Of a stretch of 29,472 nucleotides of DNA, positions 7,660-16,240 are shown one piece after another. The stretch covers positions 1 through 29,472 of IMG/VR virus record IMGVR_UViG_3300021438_000057. The stretch is one strand, 5' to 3'. The notes under the pieces are model-generated. The model had not been told where the DNA came from, made no database searches, and saw only the letters and a program-made list of their open reading frames with translations. The number at the start of each line of letters is the position of its first letter. Within the stretch, counting starts at the first letter, position 1. The position numbers and the translations under genes were made by a program. The stretch comes from a virus.

Positions 7660-8129
7660 TTTGAAGGTTGTTGATGGCTTGCGCCATAGTAAAATGCTAT
7701 CACTGCTGTTACTGCTCCAGTCAGTTGGCCGAGCAACATCGTCAATGTCTGGTTGTCCCATAACTTCATGTCACCAGTAAGCAACATGCAAATGATTGTC
7801 AGGAACGTGCCAACCAATGTAAACCCCAATATTGCCGGCACTCGCGAGTTGGTAGCAGTTTGCATTGCCCTGGCGTCTGCTCGATCTTGTACTGCTAACT
7901 TTTCAGACTCGATACCAAGATCTGCGAGACGTTGTTTAAACGCAATATCAGCGGCTTGAAGACTAGCCATTTGTTCTGGCGTTAATCCTCCACCAATAGC
8001 GCGTTCTACAGCCGCTTTAGTCTTATCAGATAGACCAAGTGCATCTGCAGCTGCTGAGGCGGCAGCGCCCCCTAGCGGCCCACCAAGAAGGTTTCCTATG
8101 GTTGGTATGATTTTGTTTAACCAGTCCAT
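7656..8129 (-). CDS. Holin of the 3TM / GTA-holin-like type
   Basis: This is a 157-aa protein. The N-terminus is Gly/Ala-rich (IIPTIGNLLGGPLGG). The middle is a charged helix with VQDRADARAMQTAT, the DRxDAR motif typical of phage proteins annotated as 3TM holins. Two clear membrane segments follow: PAILGFTLVGTFLTIICMLL (about 98-117) and LLGQLTGAVTAVIAFYYGAS (about 131-150). A short polar end (SHQQPSK) completes it. Family members sit in phage lysis or tail-end clusters and are thought to permeabilise the inner membrane. It starts 3 nt after the 438-aa gene and overlaps the next gene by 4 nt. Confident in the family-like pattern, less so in actual holin activity. Confidence 0.8.
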   Translation of the reverse strand: MDWLNKIIPTIGNLLGGPLGGAAASAAADALGLSDKTKAAVERAIGGGLTPEQMASLQAADIAFKQRLADLGIESEKLAVQDRADARAMQTATNSRVPAILGFTLVGTFLTIICMLLTGDMKLWDNQTLTMLLGQLTGAVTAVIAFYYGASHQQPSK

Positions 8130-8132
8130 AAA

Positions 8133-9449
8133 TTAAATTGCTGGTGGTGCAGTTGCGCCAAAATTCAACAACAGTTGCGTGCCGCTGATCGCTTTGGGGA
8201 GACTTGTTGGAGCAGCAAAATTAGATGTATAAACTGCTGTGCCTTTTACAATCCGCAATCCTGCTAATGTGCTATTCCAAAAATTTGGAACACTTTGATT
8301 ATAGCCTATATTTAAAGTAGTTGCTGCATTAAAAAATTGTAATGTTGTAGATACAAGAGTTCCATTTACATATACAAGTTTTGATCCACTAGAAAAAACA
8401 ATTGCAATATGTTGCCACACATTTAATGACACCGTAATTTTTGCATCTTCAGCAACTCCATTGTTAATCCACAATTTACCATCCGTAAACATATGGACTG
8501 CAATTGAATTTAAGGAATATAAAATATTTTTATAAGAAGTATCAGTTGGCTTAAAGAAAAACTCTATTGTTGAGTTTCCAGAACTTAAATCAAATCCACC
8601 ATTTGTTGCTGTTGTGGATAAATAACCGGTACTGCCATCAAACGCAGCAACCCTTACATTATTTCCTAAATCAACTTGAGTTACACTTCCAATAGAAGAG
8701 ATGGTGCGATTATTTGCAGATAAATCACTTAACCAACCAGATGAATTGTTAGGAAACGCAGCAGTTGGCACAACATTTGGACGCGCTATTCCGCGAGTAA
8801 AACGGAAATCATCAATTTGACCACTCCATTGATTGCCCTGTGTAGATCCCTGATAGCCAATTTTTAAATCAGTAAATGCCGTGTATGCATCTGGAAAATA
8901 AACAGTACTTTCTTCAACTCCATCAAGTCTAAGCTTTAATGTTCCAGATTCGCGAACAACTTGTGCAAAGTGCCAGTTTCCATCATTGCACGATGTCGTT
9001 GAAATAACATCAACATCAGATCCTCCATATGTCGAGCTTGTAAATTGCAGCTTAGTTCCATCAACGCTCATCCTAAACATCCACCCCAAACGACCAACTG
9101 TTTGCTCGTAATTTGATGAAATGTTTTGATACGATATTGTTGCTGAAGTTTTAAACCATGCCTCAATGGTAAAATCTTCATTATAAGCTGGAGCAAACCT
9201 GGCTGTATCAAGAAAACTTACATATCCACTTCCAATAAAATTACCACATCCATTTCCAAATTTTGGATTTGTAGATGTAATTGTTGGCCCAGCGTTAACT
9301 GTGCCCGTTAATGGAATAGGAGATAAGTCTTGAAAGTAAGTAGATCCATTTCCGCCATCAAAGTGCAATAGCAATTTGACATTGGAAAAATAAGGATCAG
9401 TTACAGCAGCAATTGCTTGCCGTTTTAAATTTGCTCCAGTTACAAGCAT
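8133..9449 (-). CDS. Double LamG/concanavalin-like domain virion protein (adhesin)
   Basis: The start at 9449 (MLVTGANLKRQAI, right after TAAT of the fibre gene) gives 438 aa. Two LamG/ConA-like jelly-roll domains are visible. The first spans about 25-220, with VKLLLHFDGGNGSTYFQDLS, FTIEAWFKTS, NWHFAQVVRESGTLKLRLDG and IDDFRFTRGIAR. The second spans about 235-430, with STIEFFFKPTD, NVWQHIAIVFSSGSKLVYVN and LAGLRIVKGTAVY. The 'W-x-H-x-A-hydrophobic-V-R/F' and 'DGV/NGT' strands are the usual landmarks. Such domains bind carbohydrate or protein, so this is a good candidate for a tail spike tip or receptor-binding component working with the 1217-aa fibre just upstream (1 nt gap). Confidence 0.85.
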   Translation of the reverse strand: MLVTGANLKRQAIAAVTDPYFSNVKLLLHFDGGNGSTYFQDLSPIPLTGTVNAGPTITSTNPKFGNGCGNFIGSGYVSFLDTARFAPAYNEDFTIEAWFKTSATISYQNISSNYEQTVGRLGWMFRMSVDGTKLQFTSSTYGGSDVDVISTTSCNDGNWHFAQVVRESGTLKLRLDGVEESTVYFPDAYTAFTDLKIGYQGSTQGNQWSGQIDDFRFTRGIARPNVVPTAAFPNNSSGWLSDLSANNRTISSIGSVTQVDLGNNVRVAAFDGSTGYLSTTATNGGFDLSSGNSTIEFFFKPTDTSYKNILYSLNSIAVHMFTDGKLWINNGVAEDAKITVSLNVWQHIAIVFSSGSKLVYVNGTLVSTTLQFFNAATTLNIGYNQSVPNFWNSTLAGLRIVKGTAVYTSNFAAPTSLPKAISGTQLLLNFGATAPPAI

Positions 9450-9450
9450 A

Positions 9451-12400
9451 TTAGAACAAGGTAAATGCTGCTTTTCTCCAGCTATTGGGCGCAATGCAGT
9501 AATAGATCCCAGTGCTATCAATCATGGTTTGTCCTAATGCACCCAACGAAGTGGTAGTCAACGCATGAGTTGCAGCAGTAGTCAATGGCTGGATCGCGGA
9601 TATATTAACCTTACGTAGCGCACCAGTGATTGTTGTTGCACTGCCAACAGTTTGTGAAACCGAAATCGTATAAGTGCCAGTTCCTCCAACGCCAGTGCCA
9701 AGTGCAGTAATTTGAGCGGCAGTAACTCCAGTGCCTGAAATATACATTCCAATGCGCAAAATACCCACAGGTGTACCTGTTACAGTCATTGTTGTGCCAG
9801 AAATCGTTGCGGTAAATGTTGCAGATTCACTGACATATTCCAACTTTCCATCCCATTCAATGCTTCCAGCGGTAGGCGCTGTCATCAATGGCTGTGAAGA
9901 GTTTACATTAAATCCTGCTGTGGCTGTTCCAGTTGAATTAACTGCAAAAGTTTGTTTGCCGGTAAATGTATTGCTCGTAAGCGTAGGTACTGTGCCGCGT
10001 TGGTAAATGTTGTGCGCGCCAAGCGACTGCAATCCAACTGCAATATCAGTGTTGCCAGCAGTTCCAGAAGTAATTGAAGCGATAGATCCTTGTGCGGTCG
10101 TGCCTTTTAATGATGAAATTAAAATTGAAGGCGATGTTCCGGTGAACCATGATGGCCTGGTCATCACTTGCGACACACCAACGGCACCAGCTACTGTACA
10201 GACCCATGGGCCGTTAGTTGCAGTTGGAGTTTGGGATGTAAATGCAACAATGTCTCCAACAACAACTTGATAACCATCTAATGGAGCTTGTACTCCAGCC
10301 GGATAAGTAAATGTAGTTGGTGTAGTTGTGTGAATTGTAATTGAAGCAGCAGATGCTTGCGTAGTGCTTGGTACTTGAGAAACAACAAATTGCGTGGAAT
10401 TAGTGATTGATATTATTACACAATTTGTCAGTCCTGTAGTAGAAAATGTCATGCCTTGCGCCAGCAATGTCGTGTCGCCGGTTGCAAGCGTTACAGTTGT
10501 TGATGCAGTTGACCATGTTGCTGTATATGGCCCAGCAAGAGAAAGAGGAGTCTGTGCAGCACTGGAGCGAAGTGTCACATAGTGAAATGGACTGCCAAGA
10601 TTATAAAGCGCATCTTGAGCGTTATTTGCGCCTGTTCCGCCCTGCGCCACAGTCAATGCACTTGGCGTTAAATCACCACCAAGTGCCCATGTATCGGTTC
10701 CAGTTTTGATTAGCGAAACCATCGCAAACCGATTACTGGTCGTATATGCTGCTGCATTAGCCTCAAAAGTCACGCCACTAGCAGGAACAAACGTGATTTG
10801 CCCAAGACCCTGTTGACGCACAATAATCTGTGTTCCAACTGGGAATGGCACAGAAGAATCAAGCGGCACAGTAACAGTTGCCGGAGAAGCACTGGTTATG
10901 GTGACGGTTGAATTTGCATCACCCAAAGCAAGGACTACACCATCAGCTTGTGTAGAAGTTCCTGGCGTAATGGGTGCTGCTCCAAGGGCAGTTAAAGCTG
11001 CCGCGGCTGTGGTAGATCCAGTTCCACCATTGATAATTGCAACTGGAAGTGCAGGAATCTGCGCTGTCGTGGCGTAAGCACCAATCTGAGCAGTGCTAAT
11101 GTACGAAGAGCGTTCACTGGTGGCCATTGCTCCAATACTGTTTGGAGTGATAGCTGCAACCTGAGAAGTTGTTGCAAGGTAGCTAAGTGCAGTTGTAGCG
11201 ATAAAGCTACCAGCCTGCGAAGTAGCAAGTGCACCAATAGATGCTGGGGTAATTGCTGCAACTTGAGTTGTGGTAGCTAGTCCCTGAATTTGCAACGTGC
11301 TAGCCGCGCCAATACTGCTTGGCGTAATTGCCGCTACTTGTGCAGTGGTTGCCAAGTAACTCAGTGCAGTTGTAGCAATAGCGCCAATGGAATCAGGCGT
11401 AATTGCTGCAACCTGAGAAGTTGTTGCAAACCCTTGAATCTGCAAGGTAGATGCAGCACCAATGGATGCCGGTGTCAAAGCGTGAATTGCAGAACTTACT
11501 ACATCAACACTTGCCACACTGGCAGCACCGTTAATTTTATCGAGTGCGATTGCTGCATTGGTGGCGATGTCAGTGTCAACAATCAATCGAGCTGGAGACT
11601 GGAATACCCCATTGACTACAAATACGCTTCCTGAGCCACCCACAGATGGCAGAGTTGTGTGGACGTGTGCAGGAGTCCCATCACCAAATTTGAACGTGAT
11701 TGTACGATTGTTTGTCGTAGCTTTTGCACGCAACTCAATATAAAGACGATCATTAAGAGCAAGTGTAGTCTGAGGAACAACCACAGACATGATATACTGT
11801 GCAACTACAGTAGGATCATAAACACTAACATCATCAGAAGTAGCAAGAAGCGTTGGTGTAGTGCCATCATACTTGTACACACGCAACTGCATGATGGTCT
11901 GGTTTGCGCTATTAGCGTTGCTACTTGCCCAGATGTTAAAATCCCACAAACCAGCAGGCAAACTAATCGTATCAGGATCAAGAACGTCAGTTACAAATCC
12001 AGCTACTAAATCGTAATTAACTTCAGAAAGAACTCCAGAAGTGTAGGTGGTTTGTGCAATATTACTAACGCGTCCAAGTTCATAAGGAACATTTGGAGTT
12101 ATTGGCAAACCGGTGATTGGATTATCAGCAGCGGTGCCAAAGTTTAAATAAAAGGTAACTCCACCACCACCAGATCCACCCGTAGGGACTGCGCCAGGAA
12201 CCCATGCTGAATTATTCCATTGAAGTGTCTGTCCGTTAGTTGGAGTAACAGAAGAAATTGCATGACCTTGTAGTCCTACAACCTGTGCAGTTACAGAACC
12301 CGCCAACATCGAAATATCACCATTAAGCGCAGGTAACTGGTTTGTTACCAATATTCCACTGTTGTCTAGTTTTGCTAAGGTAGAAAGTTGCGATGTAGGA

Positions 12401-13104
12401 ATTGCGCCGATTGAAGCGGGGGTGATCGACGCAACATCAAGTGTAGTGGCTAATCCCTGAATCTGTAGCGTAGAAGCTGCACCAATGCTGGCAGGAGTAA
12501 GTGCTGCAAAAGCGGCTGTAGTCGTGTATGATCCGCGCTCAGACGTTGCCATGGCCCCAATGCTGTTGGGCGTAATGGCAGAAACTTGTGCTGTAGTTGC
12601 GAGATAACTAAGAGCAGATGTCGCAATAAAAGATCCAGCCTGAGATGTTGCCAATGCTCCAATAGAACTTGGAGTGATTGCAGCTACATCCGCGGTGGTT
12701 GCCAGACCTTGAATCTGAAGTGTACTGGCAGCTCCAATGCTAGCAGGAGTAATCGCAGCAATTTGAGCAGTAGTAGCAAATCCTTGGATCTGCTGAGTAG
12801 TCGCAAAACTTCCTGCTTGAGCCGTACTAAGTGCTCCAATACTTGCAGGTGTGATAGCCGCTACTTGTGCTGTAGTGGCAAGGCCTTGAATCTGTTGTGT
12901 GCTTGCAAAGCTGCCAGCTTGCGATGTCGCTAAAGCGCCGATAGATGCCGGTGTAATAGCAGCAACCTGCGCAGTAGTAGCAAGTCCAGCGACAATTAAA
13001 GAGCGTGATGCAGTCTTTGTGGTCGCACTCTGATCCATCACAAAGATGTCTGAATTTCCTACGCTGGTTGCTGCTGGCAACTCGGAGATTTTAATATCGG
13101 CCAT
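9451..13104 (-). CDS. Large modular tail fibre protein with degenerate repeats
   Basis: This is a 1217-aa protein. The N-terminus (ADIKISELPAATSVGNSDIF) resembles the virion-anchoring start of phage fibres. Two blocks then repeat a unit built around A-I-T-P-x-S-I-G-A followed by TSQAGSF or STLQIQG. I count seven copies in the first block (about residues 50-235) and five in the second (about 545-670). Between them are the fibre motif GQTLQWNNSAWVPG, a Gly linker and a beta-rich domain. After the second block come GGTGSTTAAAALTALG and QGGTGANNAQDALYNLG, both of the 'GGTG...A..NLG' fibre type. The C-terminal ~350 residues are Thr/Ser/Val-rich. It is probably a trimeric fibre for host binding. 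No chaperone or peptidase domain is visible at the end. Confidence 0.9.
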   Translation of the reverse strand: MADIKISELPAATSVGNSDIFVMDQSATTKTASRSLIVAGLATTAQVAAITPASIGALATSQAGSFASTQQIQGLATTAQVAAITPASIGALSTAQAGSFATTQQIQGFATTAQIAAITPASIGAASTLQIQGLATTADVAAITPSSIGALATSQAGSFIATSALSYLATTAQVSAITPNSIGAMATSERGSYTTTAAFAALTPASIGAASTLQIQGLATTLDVASITPASIGAIPTSQLSTLAKLDNSGILVTNQLPALNGDISMLAGSVTAQVVGLQGHAISSVTPTNGQTLQWNNSAWVPGAVPTGGSGGGGVTFYLNFGTAADNPITGLPITPNVPYELGRVSNIAQTTYTSGVLSEVNYDLVAGFVTDVLDPDTISLPAGLWDFNIWASSNANSANQTIMQLRVYKYDGTTPTLLATSDDVSVYDPTVVAQYIMSVVVPQTTLALNDRLYIELRAKATTNNRTITFKFGDGTPAHVHTTLPSVGGSGSVFVVNGVFQSPARLIVDTDIATNAAIALDKINGAASVASVDVVSSAIHALTPASIGAASTLQIQGFATTSQVAAITPDSIGAIATTALSYLATTAQVAAITPSSIGAASTLQIQGLATTTQVAAITPASIGALATSQAGSFIATTALSYLATTSQVAAITPNSIGAMATSERSSYISTAQIGAYATTAQIPALPVAIINGGTGSTTAAAALTALGAAPITPGTSTQADGVVLALGDANSTVTITSASPATVTVPLDSSVPFPVGTQIIVRQQGLGQITFVPASGVTFEANAAAYTTSNRFAMVSLIKTGTDTWALGGDLTPSALTVAQGGTGANNAQDALYNLGSPFHYVTLRSSAAQTPLSLAGPYTATWSTASTTVTLATGDTTLLAQGMTFSTTGLTNCVIISITNSTQFVVSQVPSTTQASAASITIHTTTPTTFTYPAGVQAPLDGYQVVVGDIVAFTSQTPTATNGPWVCTVAGAVGVSQVMTRPSWFTGTSPSILISSLKGTTAQGSIASITSGTAGNTDIAVGLQSLGAHNIYQRGTVPTLTSNTFTGKQTFAVNSTGTATAGFNVNSSQPLMTAPTAGSIEWDGKLEYVSESATFTATISGTTMTVTGTPVGILRIGMYISGTGVTAAQITALGTGVGGTGTYTISVSQTVGSATTITGALRKVNISAIQPLTTAATHALTTTSLGALGQTMIDSTGIYYCIAPNSWRKAAFTLF

Positions 13105-13162
13105 AAATTAAGAAGATTGATGCATCGCAAATGCCTGACTACAATTTCAGTTATCTTTATAT

Positions 13163-13384
13163 CTATTCTGCTGGATGTAAAGCGGAATCACAACAGCCAC
13201 TTACCCTTTGAATATGCTGTGGCCATGCCTTTTCCCAGCGCATTTCATCTTCAAGTGATGGATGTGCGTTAATTGGACAAGTGGTGTTTTCTTGCATGAT
13301 TGTGTGCGATACCTTGCAACGGCGTTGCTGATGACATGCCTGGCACACAGAAAACCTTTTGTCGATAAGCCAACGCGGTATCAT
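13163..13384 (-). CDS. Small Cys-rich, probable metal-binding protein
   Basis: This is a 73-aa protein. Cysteines are arranged CQACHQQRRC (14-23), CP (36-37) and GCC (63-65), with several His residues (H18, H27, H41, H57). The spacing suggests one bound metal, perhaps zinc. SLEDEMRWEKAWPQHIQRVSG between them is helical. The start overlaps the upstream gene's stop by 4 nt (ATGA), which supports translation. A gap of 58 bases separates it from the fibre gene. The position between two adhesin-type genes suggests an accessory to fibre assembly, but I cannot assign a function. Confidence 0.65.
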   Translation of the reverse strand: MIPRWLIDKRFSVCQACHQQRRCKVSHTIMQENTTCPINAHPSLEDEMRWEKAWPQHIQRVSGCCDSALHPAE

Positions 13385-14088
13385 GTGATTGTAAGATTGG
13401 CTATTGTTGCGGTTCCAAATGGAAAATTTGGATTTCCATCATTCATTATACCAACAGATCCAGTTTCAATTGATGTAAATACAATATATAAACTATATAT
13501 AAGACCATTAACAGGTCCATATTTTAAATAAAATTCATGTCTATTAGATTGATTATCTTTACAAAATTGACTTGTTTTTTGAGTTGTTAAATTTGGTATA
13601 TTTAATGAAAAGTTTTTTGTTCCATTTATCCAAAGTCCGTTTTTGGGAACTGTTTCATTATTTATTGCATATGGACTTGTTTCTGTATTTTGATTTATTT
13701 TAAATTTAGACCAACAAACAGATTCAGATTCATTTAATTGATATGTTTTTCTGTTACCAATTGGCCCAGCTATGCATGTTCCAGTCATTGTGTAGTTTTT
13801 TATTTTTCCATACAAAGAACACCTTGCGCATAATCCTGTAGGCGTAAATGGATGCACAAGTTTATTGCCCCTATATGTAAATGCAGAAACTACACAATTT
13901 TCGGTAGAGTTATCTGCTGCTATATCAAATGCATTAACACATAAAATCTGTCGTTTAGTTAATTGTTTTAACGCAGAATTTGTTGAATAATTAAATTGAT
14001 AAGATCTAAACGAATCACCATCTCCAGTTGATCCGCTGGCGTTTATTTCAAGCTGAAATGAGTTTATCTTACAACTACATGGATTCAT
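13381..14088 (-). CDS. Cys-containing unknown protein in adhesin cluster, AT-rich
   Basis: ATG 14088 (MNPCSCKINSFQLEINASGS) gives 235 aa; a longer reading to 14115 would overlap the fibre-like gene. Sequence is beta-prone with many Asn, Thr, Ser and Tyr. Cysteines fall as CSC near the start, single Cys, GLCARCS around residue 110, then single Cys later. Coding DNA is visibly more AT-rich than the flanking genes, with runs such as TTTTTTG and many ATT/TTT codons. It lies among fibre genes and ends with a 4-nt overlap into the Cys-rich 73-aa gene. It may be a receptor-binding or decoration protein acquired as a module; function unknown. Confidence 0.7.
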   Translation of the reverse strand: MNPCSCKINSFQLEINASGSTGDGDSFRSYQFNYSTNSALKQLTKRQILCVNAFDIAADNSTENCVVSAFTYRGNKLVHPFTPTGLCARCSLYGKIKNYTMTGTCIAGPIGNRKTYQLNESESVCWSKFKINQNTETSPYAINNETVPKNGLWINGTKNFSLNIPNLTTQKTSQFCKDNQSNRHEFYLKYGPVNGLIYSLYIVFTSIETGSVGIMNDGNPNFPFGTATIANLTIT

Positions 14089-14089
14089 A

Positions 14090-14779
14090 TCATGTAAATT
14101 GAAGATCACATACACTTGGATATGGCTGTTGACATGAGTTTGTAATGGTTCTTACACCATCAATTTCATCTAAATAACCAGCAGCATAATACGAATTTGT
14201 TGTGGTATTTGATGGCAATGATTCCTGTCCAAATAGAATGTCAATGCTAGAAATTGTTACGTCATTGGTAACAAAAAAGCATTTAAACAATACCCATCCA
14301 ACAATCCAATCATTATCAAGACCAAGTGTTGGGTCCATGCCATTTGGAAGGACTGGCGGACTACCAATAGTTCCCGCCTGCATGTTTACTTTAATGGCCC
14401 CATGCTCATCTGTAAACAACGTCATTTTAAATGGACACGTTGCTCGTTCGGCAGAAATCACACCACTACCATTTACAGTAATGCCATCTCCAATGATCAC
14501 AGATCCTCTTGTAGAGGCATTTGCAATTGGTATCGACAATGATCCACTACCATCTACAAGTGTCCCAGAACCGGCCTTTACAGCGCCAACATTAGAAGAA
14601 GTTGCAATGGGCAACCTGGCTTTATTTACTGTCCCAGTTACAAGATCACCAGCATCAGTTGTCTTGAGTTGTACTGATGTTGTCTTTTTTGTTACACCGT
14701 CTTGAACAAGCGGTATTAACTCGTTGCCAACCAATTCATTTGCATTGATTAGCTCTGAAATTGGAACTTGATCAAACAT
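14090..14779 (-). CDS. Short tail fibre-like protein
   Basis: This is a 229-aa protein. The N-terminus (FDQVPISELINANELVGNEL, then IPLVQDGVTKKTTSVQL) resembles the anchor of the 1217-aa fibre: 'ISEL...D/E-x-h-P/V-h-V/M-Q-x-G-x-T-K-K-T'. Residues 45-110 contain two short fibre repeats (SSNVGAVKAGSGTLVDGSGS, then NASTRGSVIIGDGITVNGSG). The C-terminal half (about 115-229) is a separate beta-rich domain with four Cys. It is probably a short fibre or adaptor that uses the same attachment point as the long fibre. It lies 2 nt from the 71-aa gene and ends 1 nt before the 235-aa gene start. Confidence 0.8.
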   Translation of the reverse strand: MFDQVPISELINANELVGNELIPLVQDGVTKKTTSVQLKTTDAGDLVTGTVNKARLPIATSSNVGAVKAGSGTLVDGSGSLSIPIANASTRGSVIIGDGITVNGSGVISAERATCPFKMTLFTDEHGAIKVNMQAGTIGSPPVLPNGMDPTLGLDNDWIVGWVLFKCFFVTNDVTISSIDILFGQESLPSNTTTNSYYAAGYLDEIDGVRTITNSCQQPYPSVCDLQFT

Positions 14780-14781
14780 AA

Positions 14782-14997
14782 TTAGCTTATGGTTAATCTA
14801 TTTCCTAGTTCATCAGTGATAAACAAACCTTGCTCGTTCAAAATTCTACTATTTTGAGATGGAGGTACTACGCCAGTATCACGCTTAGTAAACTTAAAGG
14901 TTTGCGAACCATTTGCATGAACTTGTATGCGAGCAAAGTTCTTAGAGAACGGTAAGTTCGTGTTTACGTTGCGCTTCCTGATGAATTTAGTAACCAT
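14782..14997 (-). CDS. Small basic structural-operon protein, unknown
   Basis: This is a 71-aa protein with a strongly basic N-terminus (MVTKFIRKRNVNTNLPFSKN) and a beta-prone remainder (ARIQVHANGSQTFKFTKRDT; LNEQGLFITDELGNRLTIS). It starts 1 nt after the end of the 412-aa gene and lies 2 nt ahead of the short fibre gene, so it is part of one operon. No Cys or catalytic motif is present. It may be a small connector or fibre-attachment protein; I do not recognise it. Confidence 0.65.
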   Translation of the reverse strand: MVTKFIRKRNVNTNLPFSKNFARIQVHANGSQTFKFTKRDTGVVPPSQNSRILNEQGLFITDELGNRLTIS

Positions 14998-14998
14998 A

Positions 14999-16237
14999 CT
15001 AGTAAGTGTACACCATGTTCATGCGTTGCACTTGGCCTTGTTGTCTAATCAACACATCAATCTGCTGCTGTAGAGCCATTTCTGCTGATCCATCAAGCAT
15101 GTTTGCCTCTTCCGCTCGACCTTCAGAGCGCATAAAATCAGCAGAGATACCGTTGATCAAGTAGTCCTTAAAACGATATGGAATAGAAATCATTTTCCAA
15201 AATTGACTGTCTTCTGCTGGTGCATGTGCGCCAGCAACTGGAACAGTTTGCCTAGCAATGAAAAAGTTGCCGCGAGATGGCAATTGTTTCTGAGTTGGAT
15301 TGTAGGCACTGCTTGCCTGACCAGTGTCGTAATACACTATAGACCCAGTTGAGTACTGAAGATATGGATCATACTTAACTCCAGTAAACCTTGGGCAGGT
15401 AGTGCGGTACTTAATGTGCTTGCGTCCGTTTGTAAGAAACCGCAAGTACGAGTATTCTTCCTGAATAATGCCACCTTCAAATCCAGTATCATTCCTGTCA
15501 TTAAAGTCCTCAACCAAGAATGACTCATTCTTAAACCGTGTGCTGTTTCTGTGATCGCCGCTAAAAGCTTCTAGCCCTTGAAGTGCATCAGACTCAAGCT
15601 GAACAAGAAGGTTTAGATTAGAATTAAATACGACCTTTGTGGTAAAGTCAGAGTTTGGCCCCTTGTATGTGTAGGGATACTCAACAGTTCCAGGCACAAG
15701 AGACAAGATCTCAATTGTGTTTATAAACGGCCCACGTTCACCTTCAAGCGTGGTGTAATTAAACGTATAATTCTTGTCTGTAATAGGAACTCTTGTGCCG
15801 TCATCCTTTAATATATAAAAAGGATTGTTAAAGCTTACATACGTTTGTTCAATTGCATCACGCTTGTATGCATTATCCGTAAAATCAATCAAATAAATAC
15901 GCTGAAAATCAATATCAAGATTTAACCGTATCAGCATGGAATTGCCACCTTGCGGATCAGTCACAATCTGCTCATTTGTAATTTCGGTGATGATTGGGTC
16001 TGAGTTTTCAGTAATTAGCACTCTGGAAATAAAGTCGATAGACTTAATTGGGTTTCCAGTAAACGTATTAATTCTACGCTCGGAGTCAGGCCATTCTTCC
16101 CTGTCCCAAATAGAGCTGATGCGCCTACCGCAAAAGTCTCTGATAGTACCAAAAGACTTGTCATTCAGTGAAGGACGATCAAGGCCGATCAACTGACACA
16201 CTTGACCTAAAATATCACTAAATGGAACAGTTTTCAT
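14999..16237 (-). CDS. Head-tail / tail tubular-type structural protein
   Basis: This is a 412-aa protein. The N-terminal ~50 residues (PFSDILGQVCQLIGLDRPSL, SFGTIRDFCGRRISSIWDRE) form a helical unit like those of phage proteins annotated as neck or tail tubular A-like. A long beta-rich region follows. Near the C-terminus are helices with acidic and Gln-rich sequence (ADFMRSEGRAEEANMLDGSA, EMALQQQIDVLIRQQGQ). It is placed between the capsid/105-aa genes and the fibre genes, where podoviruses carry the adaptor and tail-tube genes. It probably sits under the portal and contacts the 647-aa protein. The class is inferred from position and general shape. Confidence 0.75.
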   Translation of the reverse strand: MKTVPFSDILGQVCQLIGLDRPSLNDKSFGTIRDFCGRRISSIWDREEWPDSERRINTFTGNPIKSIDFISRVLITENSDPIITEITNEQIVTDPQGGNSMLIRLNLDIDFQRIYLIDFTDNAYKRDAIEQTYVSFNNPFYILKDDGTRVPITDKNYTFNYTTLEGERGPFINTIEILSLVPGTVEYPYTYKGPNSDFTTKVVFNSNLNLLVQLESDALQGLEAFSGDHRNSTRFKNESFLVEDFNDRNDTGFEGGIIQEEYSYLRFLTNGRKHIKYRTTCPRFTGVKYDPYLQYSTGSIVYYDTGQASSAYNPTQKQLPSRGNFFIARQTVPVAGAHAPAEDSQFWKMISIPYRFKDYLINGISADFMRSEGRAEEANMLDGSAEMALQQQIDVLIRQQGQVQRMNMVYTY

Positions 16238-16240
16238 GCG

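Noticed and set aside
7660-7761. Longer start of the 100-aa membrane protein
   Set aside because: Extension is polar and antiparallel in character to a membrane protein start, and lies in the previous gene; the ATGA overlap at 7659 is the pattern used throughout.
9450-9521. Start of the LamG protein at 9521
   Set aside because: Would overlap the fibre gene by 71 nt; ATG 9449 follows the fibre stop directly and keeps both LamG domains.
11000-13000. Diversity-generating retroelement for the fibre repeats
   Set aside because: No reverse transcriptase gene in the window and differences are synonymous third-position changes rather than A-targeted coding changes.
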